Assembly: GCA_028278505.1 (NCBI GenBank)
Contig: JANQEG010000034.1
Span: 1 to 35,818 of the forward strand
DNA from: Rhodobiaceae bacterium
Lineage (GTDB): Bacteria; Pseudomonadota; Alphaproteobacteria; Rhizobiales; JAKPQE01
Length of the DNA stretch: 35,818 nt
Direction of reading: 5' to 3'
The first letter of the stretch is position 1. Every line of letters starts with the position of its first letter. Below are positions 1 to 7,746 of this stretch, piece after piece. The notes under the pieces were generated by a model. That model made no database searches, was not told the DNA's origin, and saw nothing but the letters and a program-made list of their open reading frames with translations. A program made the translations under genes and the position numbers.

Positions 1-1
1 C

Positions 2-79
2 AAACAATGGAACATTGAATCGGCCATCAACGATCCCTCCCGTTACATCAACATCTTCGCCCGCAAACTGGATTCCTGA
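2..79 (+). CDS. C-terminal fragment of an unidentified protein, cut by the window edge
   Basis: An open frame runs in from the left edge and ends at a TGA at 77-79, giving about 25 residues that end in RYINIFARKLDS. Too little remains to assign a family. The position just before polysaccharide genes on the same strand suggests another transferase of the locus, but that is inference. The 120 bases between this stop and the next start hold a perfect palindrome, CTGTCGACAG (111-120), and no clear promoter. Confidence 0.45.
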   Translation, partial: KQWNIESAINDPSRYINIFARKLDS

Positions 80-201
80 TAGCTCAAGCACCGGGCGGCG
101 CGACCTTGTACTGTCGACAGGATCTGCTCCAGCTACACCAACAGCGACAGGGAATCGTGCCGAGGGCCGGGTCTCGATCTTAGAAGGATCGCCGAACGGA
201 A

Positions 202-1644
202 ATGGTCGCCCCCATTGAAACATTCGAAATAGAAGCCGGCCGGTATCGGCGGCAACGCCAGGATTTCTGGAATGCCGTCTATGCCGGCAGGCGCTCGCCG
301 CTCGGCGCGTATTACCGGCGGCGTATACAGCAGGCCTACGGGAATTTGATACCAGCCGGCGCGACGGTGCTGGAGATCGGATGTGCCGAAGGGCATCTGC
401 TGGCGGCGATGGCGCCGGGGCAGGGCGTCGGCGTCGATTTCAGCGACACGGCGATCACCCAAGCACGGAAGACCTATCCCGAGTTGGAATTCATCGTCGC
501 CGACGCGCATGATTTCGACCTCGGACAACGCACCTTCGACTACATCATCGTCTCCGAGCTGCTGAACGACATATGGGACGTTCAGACCTTCCTGACCTGG
601 ATCAAGCGCTATTGCGCGCCGCATACCCGGCTCATCTTCAATGTACAGAGCCATCTGTGGAGCCTGCCGCTGCGCGCCGCGCGCAAGCTTGGCCTGGCCG
701 CTCGCCTGCTCGTCCAGAACTGGCTGACGCCACACGACATCGAGAACCTGCTGGAGATCTCCGGCTACCAGCCGCTGCGAAAATGGGGGGAGGTTCTGTT
801 ACCGGTCTACATTCCGCTGCTGTCGAGCTTCGCGAACCGTTATCTGGTGCGCATCTCGCCATTCCGATTTCTCGCCTTCTCCTCCGTTCTAATGGCTCGA
901 CCCGACCTGCCCCCGAAGGTCGAAAACCCGACCGCATCCGTGGTCGTCGCCGCCCGCAATGAGTCCGGCCACATCGATGAGTTGATGGCGCGCATTCCGG
1001 AAATGGGCAGCGGCACCGAAATCGTCTTCGTCGAGGGCAACTCGACCGACGGCACATTCGAAGCCATCGCCCGGGCGATCGAGGCGCATCCGGAGCGCAA
1101 CTGCAAGCTGCTGAAGCAGCCGGGCAAGGGCAAGGGCGATGCGGTGCGCTGCGGTTTCGACGCCGCCAGCGGCGATATACTCATGATCCTCGACGCCGAC
1201 ATCACCGTGCCGCCGGAGGATTTGCCGCGCTTCCATAGCCTGCTGGCCGGCGGCGCGGCAGAATTCGTCAACGGCGTCCGCCTCGTCTATCCCATGAACG
1301 ACCAGGCCATGCGATTTGCCAATTTGATCGGCAACAGGTTCTTCTCCTGGGCATTCAGCTGGCTGCTCGGGCAGCAGATCCGTGACACCTTATGCGGCAC
1401 CAAGGTGCTGTGGCGAGCGGACTATCAGCGGATTGCCGCCAATCGCAGCCATTTCGGCGATTTCGATCCGTTCGGCGATTTCGACCTGCTGTTCGGTGCC
1501 GCGCATCTGAACCTCAAGATCATGGAAGTGCCGATCCGTTACCGGGCCCGTCGCTACGGAGAAACCAATATTTCGCGCTGGCGGCACGGTGTTTTGCTTC
1601 TGAGAATGGTCATGTTTGCGGCGCGACGCATCAAGTTTGTCTAG
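202..1644 (+). CDS. Fusion protein: SAM-dependent methyltransferase plus family 2 glycosyltransferase
   Basis: This 480-residue protein joins two enzymes. Residues about 40-160 form a class I methyltransferase fold with the SAM-binding motif VLEIGCAEG (56-64). Residues about 244-420 form a GT-A (family 2) glycosyltransferase opening with ASVVVAARNE and carrying the metal-binding DAD at 331-333, followed by GDFDPFGDFDLLFGA and a basic C-terminus. It probably adds a sugar to a lipid-linked glycan at the inner face of the membrane and methylates a sugar or an end group; the substrate is unknown. The N-terminal half is the size of a complete small methyltransferase, so the fusion looks genuine and no frameshift is needed. 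Its last 31 codons are duplicated downstream at 2594-2691, beyond the FkbM gene. An AAGGA lies about 13 bases before the ATG, a weak ribosome site. Confidence 0.85.
   Translation: MVAPIETFEIEAGRYRRQRQDFWNAVYAGRRSPLGAYYRRRIQQAYGNLIPAGATVLEIGCAEGHLLAAMAPGQGVGVDFSDTAITQARKTYPELEFIVADAHDFDLGQRTFDYIIVSELLNDIWDVQTFLTWIKRYCAPHTRLIFNVQSHLWSLPLRAARKLGLAARLLVQNWLTPHDIENLLEISGYQPLRKWGEVLLPVYIPLLSSFANRYLVRISPFRFLAFSSVLMARPDLPPKVENPTASVVVAARNESGHIDELMARIPEMGSGTEIVFVEGNSTDGTFEAIARAIEAHPERNCKLLKQPGKGKGDAVRCGFDAASGDILMILDADITVPPEDLPRFHSLLAGGAAEFVNGVRLVYPMNDQAMRFANLIGNRFFSWAFSWLLGQQIRDTLCGTKVLWRADYQRIAANRSHFGDFDPFGDFDLLFGAAHLNLKIMEVPIRYRARRYGETNISRWRHGVLLLRMVMFAARRIKFV
1547..1641 (+). repeat. First copy of a 95-bp direct repeat (3' end of the fusion glycosyltransferase gene)
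   Basis: These bases encode the final residues of the fusion glycosyltransferase, RRYGETNISRWRHG and on to the stop. They align without gaps to 2594-2688 with about 14 mismatches by eye, roughly 85% identity, and keep the same reading frame. Most changes are at third codon positions, so the two copies are related alleles and not a recent exact duplication. Confidence 0.85.
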
Positions 1645-1663
1645 ATATCTGTGGAGTTTGCAA

Positions 1664-2530
1664 ATGCTTACTACAAAACAAAAGATATCCGCAGCAAGGT
1701 GGCTTCAATTTGCGGTTATGGCTCTGAGGAAATTATTTAGGAAAGGCTACGTTTCTGAGGTTAAAAGGAATAATATTGTGTGGAAACTGGATCTTCGAGA
1801 AGGGATAGATTTTGCAATTTGGCTAATGGGCTACTTCGAGCCGACCACTGTTCGTGCATACAAAAGAATCATACGGGCCGGGGATGCGGTGCTGGATATC
1901 GGTGCAAATATCGGTGCACACACATTGCCGATGGCACAATTGGTGGGGGACAAAGGCATAGTCGTGGCATTTGAACCAACTGACTACGCGTTTAAAAAGC
2001 TTCGGGAAAATTGCAACTTAAATCCCTTCCTCAAAGACAGAATAGCGCTTAACCAAGTGATGCTTGTCAGCTCTCATTATGCGGATTCTGTTTCCTCTGC
2101 GCCTGATATCTATTCAAGCTGGCCACTTAGCGACGATAGCGATCTTCATGAATTGCATCGAGGACGCTTGATGTCGACTTCTGGCGCGAAGGTAACTTCA
2201 CTCGATAATTTCCTTAAAGATCATCCTTTGGGCCGAATAGATTGTATAAAAATAGACATTGATGGATATGAATGCGAAATGTTTCAGGGGGCAAAGGAAA
2301 CACTAGCCCGCTATAGGCCAAAACTGATAATGGAGTTGGCACCGCATGTACTCAAAGAAAAAGGTGGAAGCTTGGAGATGTTGACTAGTTTACTTTCCGC
2401 GCTTGATTACAGATTTTCTACATTGAGCCTAAAGAAACAAATTCCTATGGACGGTCGCGAGATTGAAAAGATGATCCCGGAAGGTTCTGGTATGAACGTA
2501 GTGGCGATTTCGAACCATTCGTCGTTATAG
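1664..2530 (+). CDS. FkbM-family SAM-dependent methyltransferase, AT-rich and probably acquired
   Basis: The 288-residue product carries the SAM site VLDIGANIG (76-84) and the FkbM signature IDIDGYE (197-203, followed by MFQGA). FkbM enzymes O-methylate sugars or polyketides; in a polysaccharide locus a sugar hydroxyl is the likely target. I chose the ATG at 1664, preceded by GTGGAG with 7 bases of spacing; an in-frame ATG at 1616 lies inside the upstream gene and lacks a ribosome site. Base composition is strikingly unlike its neighbours: A/T third positions and codons such as AAA, ATA and TTA are frequent, whereas flanking genes are strongly GC-biased. The gene sits between two copies of the same glycosyltransferase 3' end, so it looks like a horizontally acquired cassette. 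Confidence 0.88.
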   Translation: MLTTKQKISAARWLQFAVMALRKLFRKGYVSEVKRNNIVWKLDLREGIDFAIWLMGYFEPTTVRAYKRIIRAGDAVLDIGANIGAHTLPMAQLVGDKGIVVAFEPTDYAFKKLRENCNLNPFLKDRIALNQVMLVSSHYADSVSSAPDIYSSWPLSDDSDLHELHRGRLMSTSGAKVTSLDNFLKDHPLGRIDCIKIDIDGYECEMFQGAKETLARYRPKLIMELAPHVLKEKGGSLEMLTSLLSALDYRFSTLSLKKQIPMDGREIEKMIPEGSGMNVVAISNHSSL

Positions 2531-2538
2531 GTTTTTTG

Positions 2539-2574
2539 CTCCAGGTGACTGATCTTGATCACAAGTTACTGGAG
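2539..2574 (+). terminator. Imperfect nested palindrome at the right edge of the FkbM cassette
   Basis: Outer arms CTCCAG (2539-2544) and CTGGAG (2569-2574) enclose an inner hairpin TGATC-TT-GATCA (2550-2561). It starts 8 bases after the FkbM stop and just after a run of six T. It may stop transcription, or may mark the cassette boundary. No U-tract follows it, so the terminator label is tentative. Confidence 0.35.
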
Positions 2575-2593
2575 ATGCCCATGTGGTAAAAAT

Positions 2594-2691
2594 CCCGCCG
2601 CTATGGAGAAACCAATATCTCACGCTGGCGGCACGGCGTTTTGCTGTTGAGAATGGTCCTTTTTGCCGCCCGGCGCATCAAGTTCATCTGA
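2594..2691 (+). pseudogene. Remnant: last 31 codons and stop of a family 2 glycosyltransferase gene
   Basis: The in-frame text reads SRRYGETNISRWRHGVLLLR and so on, ending RRIKFI then TGA at 2689-2691. It is a second version of the C-terminus of the fusion protein at 202-1644. No start codon or catalytic domain precedes it: homology stops abruptly at 2594, where AT-rich cassette sequence begins. It is either the original 3' end of the upstream gene, displaced when the FkbM cassette came in, or the last trace of a deleted second glycosyltransferase gene. Its GC-rich composition matches the GC-rich genes on either side of the cassette. Confidence 0.8.
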
Positions 2692-2702
2692 GTTGACGTC
2701 CC

Positions 2703-3470
2703 ATGGGTTTCGTCCAAAACCTGCTTGCCCACCCGCTGACCCGCGGATTGTCGGTCGACGATCCGCGCACCACCGCGCTGCGGCGGCAGATCATCAAGGA
2801 CAAGGCCCTGCTGCAAGCCATCTACCGCGAATGGTACGGCCTGATCATCGACGCGCTGCCGACCGACAAGGGGCGCGTGCTCGAAATTGGCTCCGGCGGC
2901 GGGTATTTCGACGAGATCCTGCCCGAGATCATCACCAGTGAGGTCTTCTTCACGCCAGGCGTGGCGCTGGTGGCCGACGCCCGCCAACTGCCGTTTGCCG
3001 AAAAGGCGCTCGATGCCGTCGTCATGGTCGACGTGTTCCACCACATCTCCGATGTCGGCGCATTCCTCGCCGAAGCCAGCCGCTGCGTCCGACCCGGCGG
3101 CAAGATCGTCATGATCGAACCGTGGCGGACGTCGTGGTCGCAATGGGTCTACACCCATCTCCATCCCGAGCCGTTCGAGCCCGAAGCGGGGTGGTTCATC
3201 CCCGGCACCGGCCCGCTCTCCGGCGCCAATGGCGCGCTGCCGTGGATCGTGTTCGAGCGCGACCAGGCCGAGTTCGAAGACCGTTTCCCACAATGGCGGC
3301 TCGTCCGCTTGCGGCCCTTGATGCCCGTGGCATACTTGCTGTCCGGCGGCGTATCGCTCCGCAGCCTGATGCCGGGATGGCTCTATGGCCCGCTGCGCTT
3401 CGCCGAAGGCCTGTTGCCTCAGCGACTGACGGCGATGTTCGCCTTTATCGAATTGGAGCGCTTGCCGTGA
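2703..3470 (+). CDS. Class I SAM-dependent methyltransferase (Methyltransf_11 type)
   Basis: The 255-residue protein has motif I VLEIGSGGG (59-67), an acidic residue after the second strand (ADARQLPF) and the post-II region DAVVMVDVFHHI followed by RCVRPGGKIVMIEP, the usual order for Methyltransf_11 enzymes. The substrate is not evident; a glycan or lipid-linked sugar is inferred from the neighbours. The ATG at 2703 lies 11 bases after the stop of the glycosyltransferase remnant, so before the cassette arrived it was probably co-transcribed with that gene. Its stop overlaps the GTG start of the next gene in the sequence GTGA. It is the third methyltransferase domain within 3.5 kb. Confidence 0.85.
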   Translation: MGFVQNLLAHPLTRGLSVDDPRTTALRRQIIKDKALLQAIYREWYGLIIDALPTDKGRVLEIGSGGGYFDEILPEIITSEVFFTPGVALVADARQLPFAEKALDAVVMVDVFHHISDVGAFLAEASRCVRPGGKIVMIEPWRTSWSQWVYTHLHPEPFEPEAGWFIPGTGPLSGANGALPWIVFERDQAEFEDRFPQWRLVRLRPLMPVAYLLSGGVSLRSLMPGWLYGPLRFAEGLLPQRLTAMFAFIELERLP

Positions 3471-4438
3471 TCGGCACCGGTCGCAAGCGCCACATTGCGC
3501 TGATTACCGGATTTCTGATCAGCGGCGTATTGCTGTGGCTGGCGCTGCGCAATATCGACATTGCGCATGTATGGCAGGCCTTCGCGTCGGTGAAACTCAC
3601 ACCGCTGCTACTCTGCATCGCGCTTGTCTTCTGCGGAATACTGCTGCGCAGCGTGCGCTGGCGCATCATATTGGGTTTGCCGCTATCCGAGCAGGTCCAT
3701 GTTTCGCGCGCCACCTTTCTCGGCGTGCTGGCGAACATGATACTGCCGGCGCGCGCCGGCGAGTTCGTCAGGGTCATCACCCTTGCCAGGTTGCGGAGGA
3801 CGTCGGTGGCCGGTCCTCTTGCCGGTGCTGTTGTCGACCGGCTCTTTGATATGTTGGTCTTGTTCGCGATCGGCACGGTCATCTATTTGCTTTATCCGGT
3901 CGGCGCGCTGCTGGCCAAATGGCTGTTGGCGATTGCCGTCATTTTCGCGTCGATCGTCGGCCTTGTTGCCTTCCGGGTGTCGAAAATCTACGAACTGCTG
4001 CGCGAGCAATTGCTCCGTCTGCTGCGCCGAATGCTCAGCAAGTGGTCCATTTCGGTCGAAACCTTTCTCGTTGAACTCAAACGTGAATTCGTTCAGTTGA
4101 GCCGCAATTCGGTACGGGCCGAACTGCTGCTGATCGTTCTGGGAATCCTGGCCCTTGATTATGCGATATTCGCAAGCCTGATGCTGGCGTTCGGACTGCC
4201 GGTGCCGATGCTGGCACCGCTGCTGGTCTGGGTATTCTTCGCCGCGGGATCAATCCTGCCATCGGCGCCCGGCTATGTCGGTGTCTACCAGGTTGCGGCG
4301 ATCTGGTCGCTGTCGCTCTATCAGGTACCGGCGGCGACTGCGGTGGCTTTGGCGACCGTATTCCAGATCGTCATGCTGCTCGTGGCGCTCGTGGCCTCGG
4401 GACCCGGCGCGTTGCAGCTTTTCAACAACCGGCAATGA
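3467..4438 (+). CDS. Flippase-like integral membrane protein (lysylphosphatidylglycerol synthase TM/AglD-like family)
   Basis: The 323-residue protein consists mostly of hydrophobic helices (about eight) and carries family features: RSVRWRIIL near residue 65, NMILPARAGEFVRV around 90-105, and GSILPSAPGYVGVYQ near 265-280. Members of this family (UPF0104, similar to the membrane part of MprF and to archaeal AglD) are often found with glycosyltransferases and are thought to move or handle lipid-linked substrates, but their biochemistry is poorly known. I chose GTG 3467 because it overlaps the upstream stop and yields a normal N-terminus (VIGTGRKRHIALITG). The longer frame starting at 3122 lies within the methyltransferase gene. 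No Wzx is seen nearby, so this protein may assist export; that is inference. Confidence 0.82.
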   Translation: MIGTGRKRHIALITGFLISGVLLWLALRNIDIAHVWQAFASVKLTPLLLCIALVFCGILLRSVRWRIILGLPLSEQVHVSRATFLGVLANMILPARAGEFVRVITLARLRRTSVAGPLAGAVVDRLFDMLVLFAIGTVIYLLYPVGALLAKWLLAIAVIFASIVGLVAFRVSKIYELLREQLLRLLRRMLSKWSISVETFLVELKREFVQLSRNSVRAELLLIVLGILALDYAIFASLMLAFGLPVPMLAPLLVWVFFAAGSILPSAPGYVGVYQVAAIWSLSLYQVPAATAVALATVFQIVMLLVALVASGPGALQLFNNRQ

Positions 4439-4569
4439 CGCTGTCGATCCGGTTCCGACATGACGGCACAGTCGCGATGGCGCGCCGAAAAAAGCGCGTG
4501 TGATCAACACCACCATTGCGGTTTCTGTCCCTTGATGGCGCGGACATCGACTGAAAGGACACTGGTCCG

Positions 4570-7500
4570 ATGAACGAGCGAGAAACGCCGTCTTCCGATC
4601 GCAAACGGGTGATGACCACCGTCCGGCAGTTGGTCCGGAAAGGCATTCGATATGCCGCACTCCGCAACAGCGGTGTGATTGTATGGGTCGAAAAGCTGGT
4701 CTGGATGGGCGTTCGACTGGCGGCGCGCCACAATGGCGGCGTGCTGGCGCGGGTCGGAAAGCTGCTCGTCACGCCCAACGTCGTCGTGCTGCTTAGCGGT
4801 ATCGAGGTGAGCCAGAAGCTCGACCTGCGCCGTGCCCGCACCAAAGGTATCGCGCTGCTGTTCGTGACCTTCCGCCGGACCAATGTCTGCAAGGTCGAGA
4901 TCATCCTGCACGATGCGGCGGGCGGCGTCCTGAATGCGGAAACGGTGGCGGGCGATACGCTCGGCGACAACGAGCATTACTGGCTCAAGCTGCCGGAAGA
5001 TTTCGCGCCCGGTCCCTCGGGGGAAACTTGGGTGACCGTGCGCTCCGACGGCATGCCCGGCAACTACGTCGCCCTCTGGCATGCTTTCGGCGGCCGTCAC
5101 AATCTGCGGCTGCGCGGCTCGGCAAGAGACGGTGCGATACCGAGCATGACGCACGCGGCGGGGCTTGAGTTGCCCGGCATCCAGATGTCGCTGCTGCTGC
5201 AGGAAGAGTCGCGACAGTTCAGCTATCTCCGTGACGATCCGAAGCCGGAATTGCCGGCGCCGGCGGCGCGGCGCGTGGCGGTGCTCGCCACCGACGACAC
5301 CCGGACAAAGACCGGTTTGCAGGCCCGGCTAGGCGATCGTGAACGGCTCGAACTGGTGCCGGCTTCGCTCGACGACCTGACGCTCGAACATCTGCGCAAG
5401 GTTGCGGCCGAGCTGCTGTTGCTGCCGGCCGGTGTCGATACCGACAAGGCCCGCATCGCCGCGCTGCGCGCCCGCGAATTGGGCATTCCCGTGGTGCTCG
5501 CCGCGCTCGACACCGACCTCCCCGAGCAACGCAAGATCGGCGCCTGGCCGTTCTTCGCCGATTTCCTGCTGGCCGACCGGGCGGACCAGTGTGCCCTGTT
5601 CTCGCCCAGCCTGGATCTGGCCGAAACGCCGCTCGATGACGCCGTCGATCAGGCGCTTGCCTCGTATCGCCGGCGGCGATTGCCGAAAATCTCGCTGGTC
5701 ACCATACTGCATGCCAAGGGCGAACAGATCGCCACCGTGCTTCAATCCTATTTCAGCCAGACCTATCCCGGCGAGCTCGAGGTTGTCATCGTTGACGATG
5801 CCAGCCCGACGGCGGAGTCGGAACGTGTCGCCACCCTCTTCGCCGAGATGCAGGAGGAGTTGAAGCCGGTCACCCGGATCAGCCATCGCATCATCCACAA
5901 CGAACGCAATCTCGGTAACTGCATCTCGCGCAATCGCGGCGTCGAAGCCGCTAGCGGCGATATCATCGTTATCATCGACGCCGACTGCATGCTCAACCGG
6001 GATTACCTTCAGGCACATGCCGACGCGCATTCCTATCTCGACTGCGATATCGTCATCGGGCCCCACAACATCGAGACACAGGACGCGCCACCGCTCGAAT
6101 TCATGCAGGATCTCGAGCGCTACCCCGAGCGCGCGCTGCCGCTGTCGGAACTGCAGGACGGCATCAACCTGGGCAGCTTCCTCAACTGCATCACGCGCAA
6201 TTTCTCGATCAAGAAGGCGGCGATCGACGGTCCTCTGTTCGACCCCGCCTTCTCCTATTCGCGGGATCCGGCCACCGGCTTCGGCTGGGAGGACGTGGAG
6301 ATGGGCTACCGCCTCTACCAGCGCGGCCTGCGCATCAAGTTCACCACCGACGCGTTCACCGTGCACATCTCCCACCCCTCCGGGATCTCGGATGCGGAGA
6401 AGCTGCGGCGGTCGTTCAAGAACTTCCGCAAGCTGTTCGACAAGCATCCCGAACTCGGTCTCGCCGCACGCCGCTGGGCGTCGGGCAAGCTGCAGCTGCT
6501 CGACAAGTGGGCGCGTTCGATGGCCACGGAAACGATCGAGCCACCCGACCGGACCGCGGTCGACGCCTATTTCGACGGCATCAACGGCAAGACCTTCTTC
6601 ATCGGACCGCGCCGCGGACTCCAGGTGCTGACCTATCGCTGGCACGTCCCGCACCAGTACGAACTCTACAAGCTGCCGCACGAATTCTCCCTGGTGACCG
6701 GCCTCGGCACGCCGATGGGCAATTGGGAATACGGACAGCGACCGAAGCCCGGCAACGCCAATTTCATCACCGCCGACGAGGTCGACGAACGCAATTTCGA
6801 CCTGGCGATCGTGCATTTCGACGAGAACGTGCTGTCCTATGAAAACACCAACGGCAAGATCGGCCGCGACTGGGGGGCGGCATTCCGGTGGTTCATGGAG
6901 AACACCACCCTGCCCAAGGTCGCGATCTGTCACGGTACGCCGCAGTTCCACGGACAGTACACGCCGGGCTACGACAAGCCCGACCTGATGCAGGTGATCG
7001 AGGAGGCGCGGGCGCGGCTGGTCGACTACGTCAAGGATGTCGAGGTGGTGTGCAACTCGCACCAGGCGCAACGCGAGTGGGGTTTCCATCGCTCCCGCGT
7101 CATCTGGCACGGCTTCGATCCCGCCGAATTCCAGCCGACGACCTATCAGCGCGGCATCCTCTCACCGCTCGGCCCGCTGGTGACTTCACGCCCGTATTAT
7201 CGCGGCTACTATCTCTTTCAGAAGGTGTTCGACGAGACCTATCCGGAGGCGTTGCTGCCCAGCCAGTTGGCCGTCCCGGAGCCGGACATCGACTATGGCG
7301 ACAACATCTACGCCATCGCAAAGTACCGCAACTACGTCGATCAGCTGCGGAGCTACAGCGTCTATTTCAATCCGACCCTGCGCTCGCCGATGCCGCGGGC
7401 CCGCGGCGAGCCGATGATGTGCGGCATCGTCACCGTCAACGCCAACAATCACGACGTCGACATGTTCATCAAGAACGGTGTCAACGGTTTCTATTCGAAC

Positions 7501-7656
7501 GAGGCGGACGAACTCCGGGAGCAGCTGCTGTACCTGATGCGCAATCCCGAGGCGACGCGAAAGATCGGTGCCGAGGCGCGCAAGACCGCCATGGACGTGT
7601 TCAACCACGACCGCTACCTGGCCAATTGGAGCGCCCTGATCGATTCGGTCATCTAG
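4570..7656 (+). CDS. Large two-catalytic-domain glycosyltransferase (GT2 core, GT4-like C-terminus)
   Basis: This 1028-residue protein has at least three parts. Residues 1-370 match no family I recognise: a 22-residue unit is repeated in tandem (25-46 and 47-68), then comes a beta-rich stretch (about 70-200) and an alpha/beta segment (about 235-365). Residues 373-620 are a family 2 transferase: KISLVTILHAKGEQI, DAD at 470-472 and the catalytic GWEDVEMGYRL with ED at 574-575. Residues about 680-1028 resemble a GT-B enzyme, with NANNHDVDMFIKNGVNGFYSNEADELREQL near the C-terminus as in family 4. It likely adds two sugars in sequence to a growing repeat unit in the cytoplasm. GAAAGGA lies 10 bases before the ATG. 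A 131-base gap separates it from the flippase-like gene, and I see no feature in that gap. Confidence 0.85.
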   Translation: MNERETPSSDRKRVMTTVRQLVRKGIRYAALRNSGVIVWVEKLVWMGVRLAARHNGGVLARVGKLLVTPNVVVLLSGIEVSQKLDLRRARTKGIALLFVTFRRTNVCKVEIILHDAAGGVLNAETVAGDTLGDNEHYWLKLPEDFAPGPSGETWVTVRSDGMPGNYVALWHAFGGRHNLRLRGSARDGAIPSMTHAAGLELPGIQMSLLLQEESRQFSYLRDDPKPELPAPAARRVAVLATDDTRTKTGLQARLGDRERLELVPASLDDLTLEHLRKVAAELLLLPAGVDTDKARIAALRARELGIPVVLAALDTDLPEQRKIGAWPFFADFLLADRADQCALFSPSLDLAETPLDDAVDQALASYRRRRLPKISLVTILHAKGEQIATVLQSYFSQTYPGELEVVIVDDASPTAESERVATLFAEMQEELKPVTRISHRIIHNERNLGNCISRNRGVEAASGDIIVIIDADCMLNRDYLQAHADAHSYLDCDIVIGPHNIETQDAPPLEFMQDLERYPERALPLSELQDGINLGSFLNCITRNFSIKKAAIDGPLFDPAFSYSRDPATGFGWEDVEMGYRLYQRGLRIKFTTDAFTVHISHPSGISDAEKLRRSFKNFRKLFDKHPELGLAARRWASGKLQLLDKWARSMATETIEPPDRTAVDAYFDGINGKTFFIGPRRGLQVLTYRWHVPHQYELYKLPHEFSLVTGLGTPMGNWEYGQRPKPGNANFITADEVDERNFDLAIVHFDENVLSYENTNGKIGRDWGAAFRWFMENTTLPKVAICHGTPQFHGQYTPGYDKPDLMQVIEEARARLVDYVKDVEVVCNSHQAQREWGFHRSRVIWHGFDPAEFQPTTYQRGILSPLGPLVTSRPYYRGYYLFQKVFDETYPEALLPSQLAVPEPDIDYGDNIYAIAKYRNYVDQLRSYSVYFNPTLRSPMPRARGEPMMCGIVTVNANNHDVDMFIKNGVNGFYSNEADELREQLLYLMRNPEATRKIGAEARKTAMDVFNHDRYLANWSALIDSVI

Positions 7657-7658
7657 AG

Positions 7659-7671
7659 CGTCGGGCCGACG
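7659..7671 (+). terminator. Short palindrome immediately after a TAG stop
   Basis: CGTCGG-G-CCGACG begins 3 bases after the stop of the 1028-residue glycosyltransferase. The stop itself is part of TAGAGCGTCGGG, which resembles the TAGAGC-type extragenic repeats of rhizobia. There is no T-run, so a terminator role is only possible. The remaining bases to the next start contain GGAAGG as a ribosome site. Confidence 0.3.
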
Positions 7672-7746
7672 GCGTCGACAAGGCCGTCCGCCTTTGCTAT
7701 TCGCAGCACCCACCTGATCGGTCATACCTCTCCGGAAGGTATCGGG

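Noticed and set aside
3122-3466. N-terminal extension of the flippase-like protein
   Set aside because: It lies within the methyltransferase gene in another frame; the GTG at 3467 overlapping the upstream stop is the natural start.
5329-7110. 593-codon open frame on the minus strand opposite the large glycosyltransferase
   Set aside because: It lies wholly inside a gene with clear catalytic motifs on the plus strand and is a by-product of GC-rich codon use; its translation has no recognisable domain.
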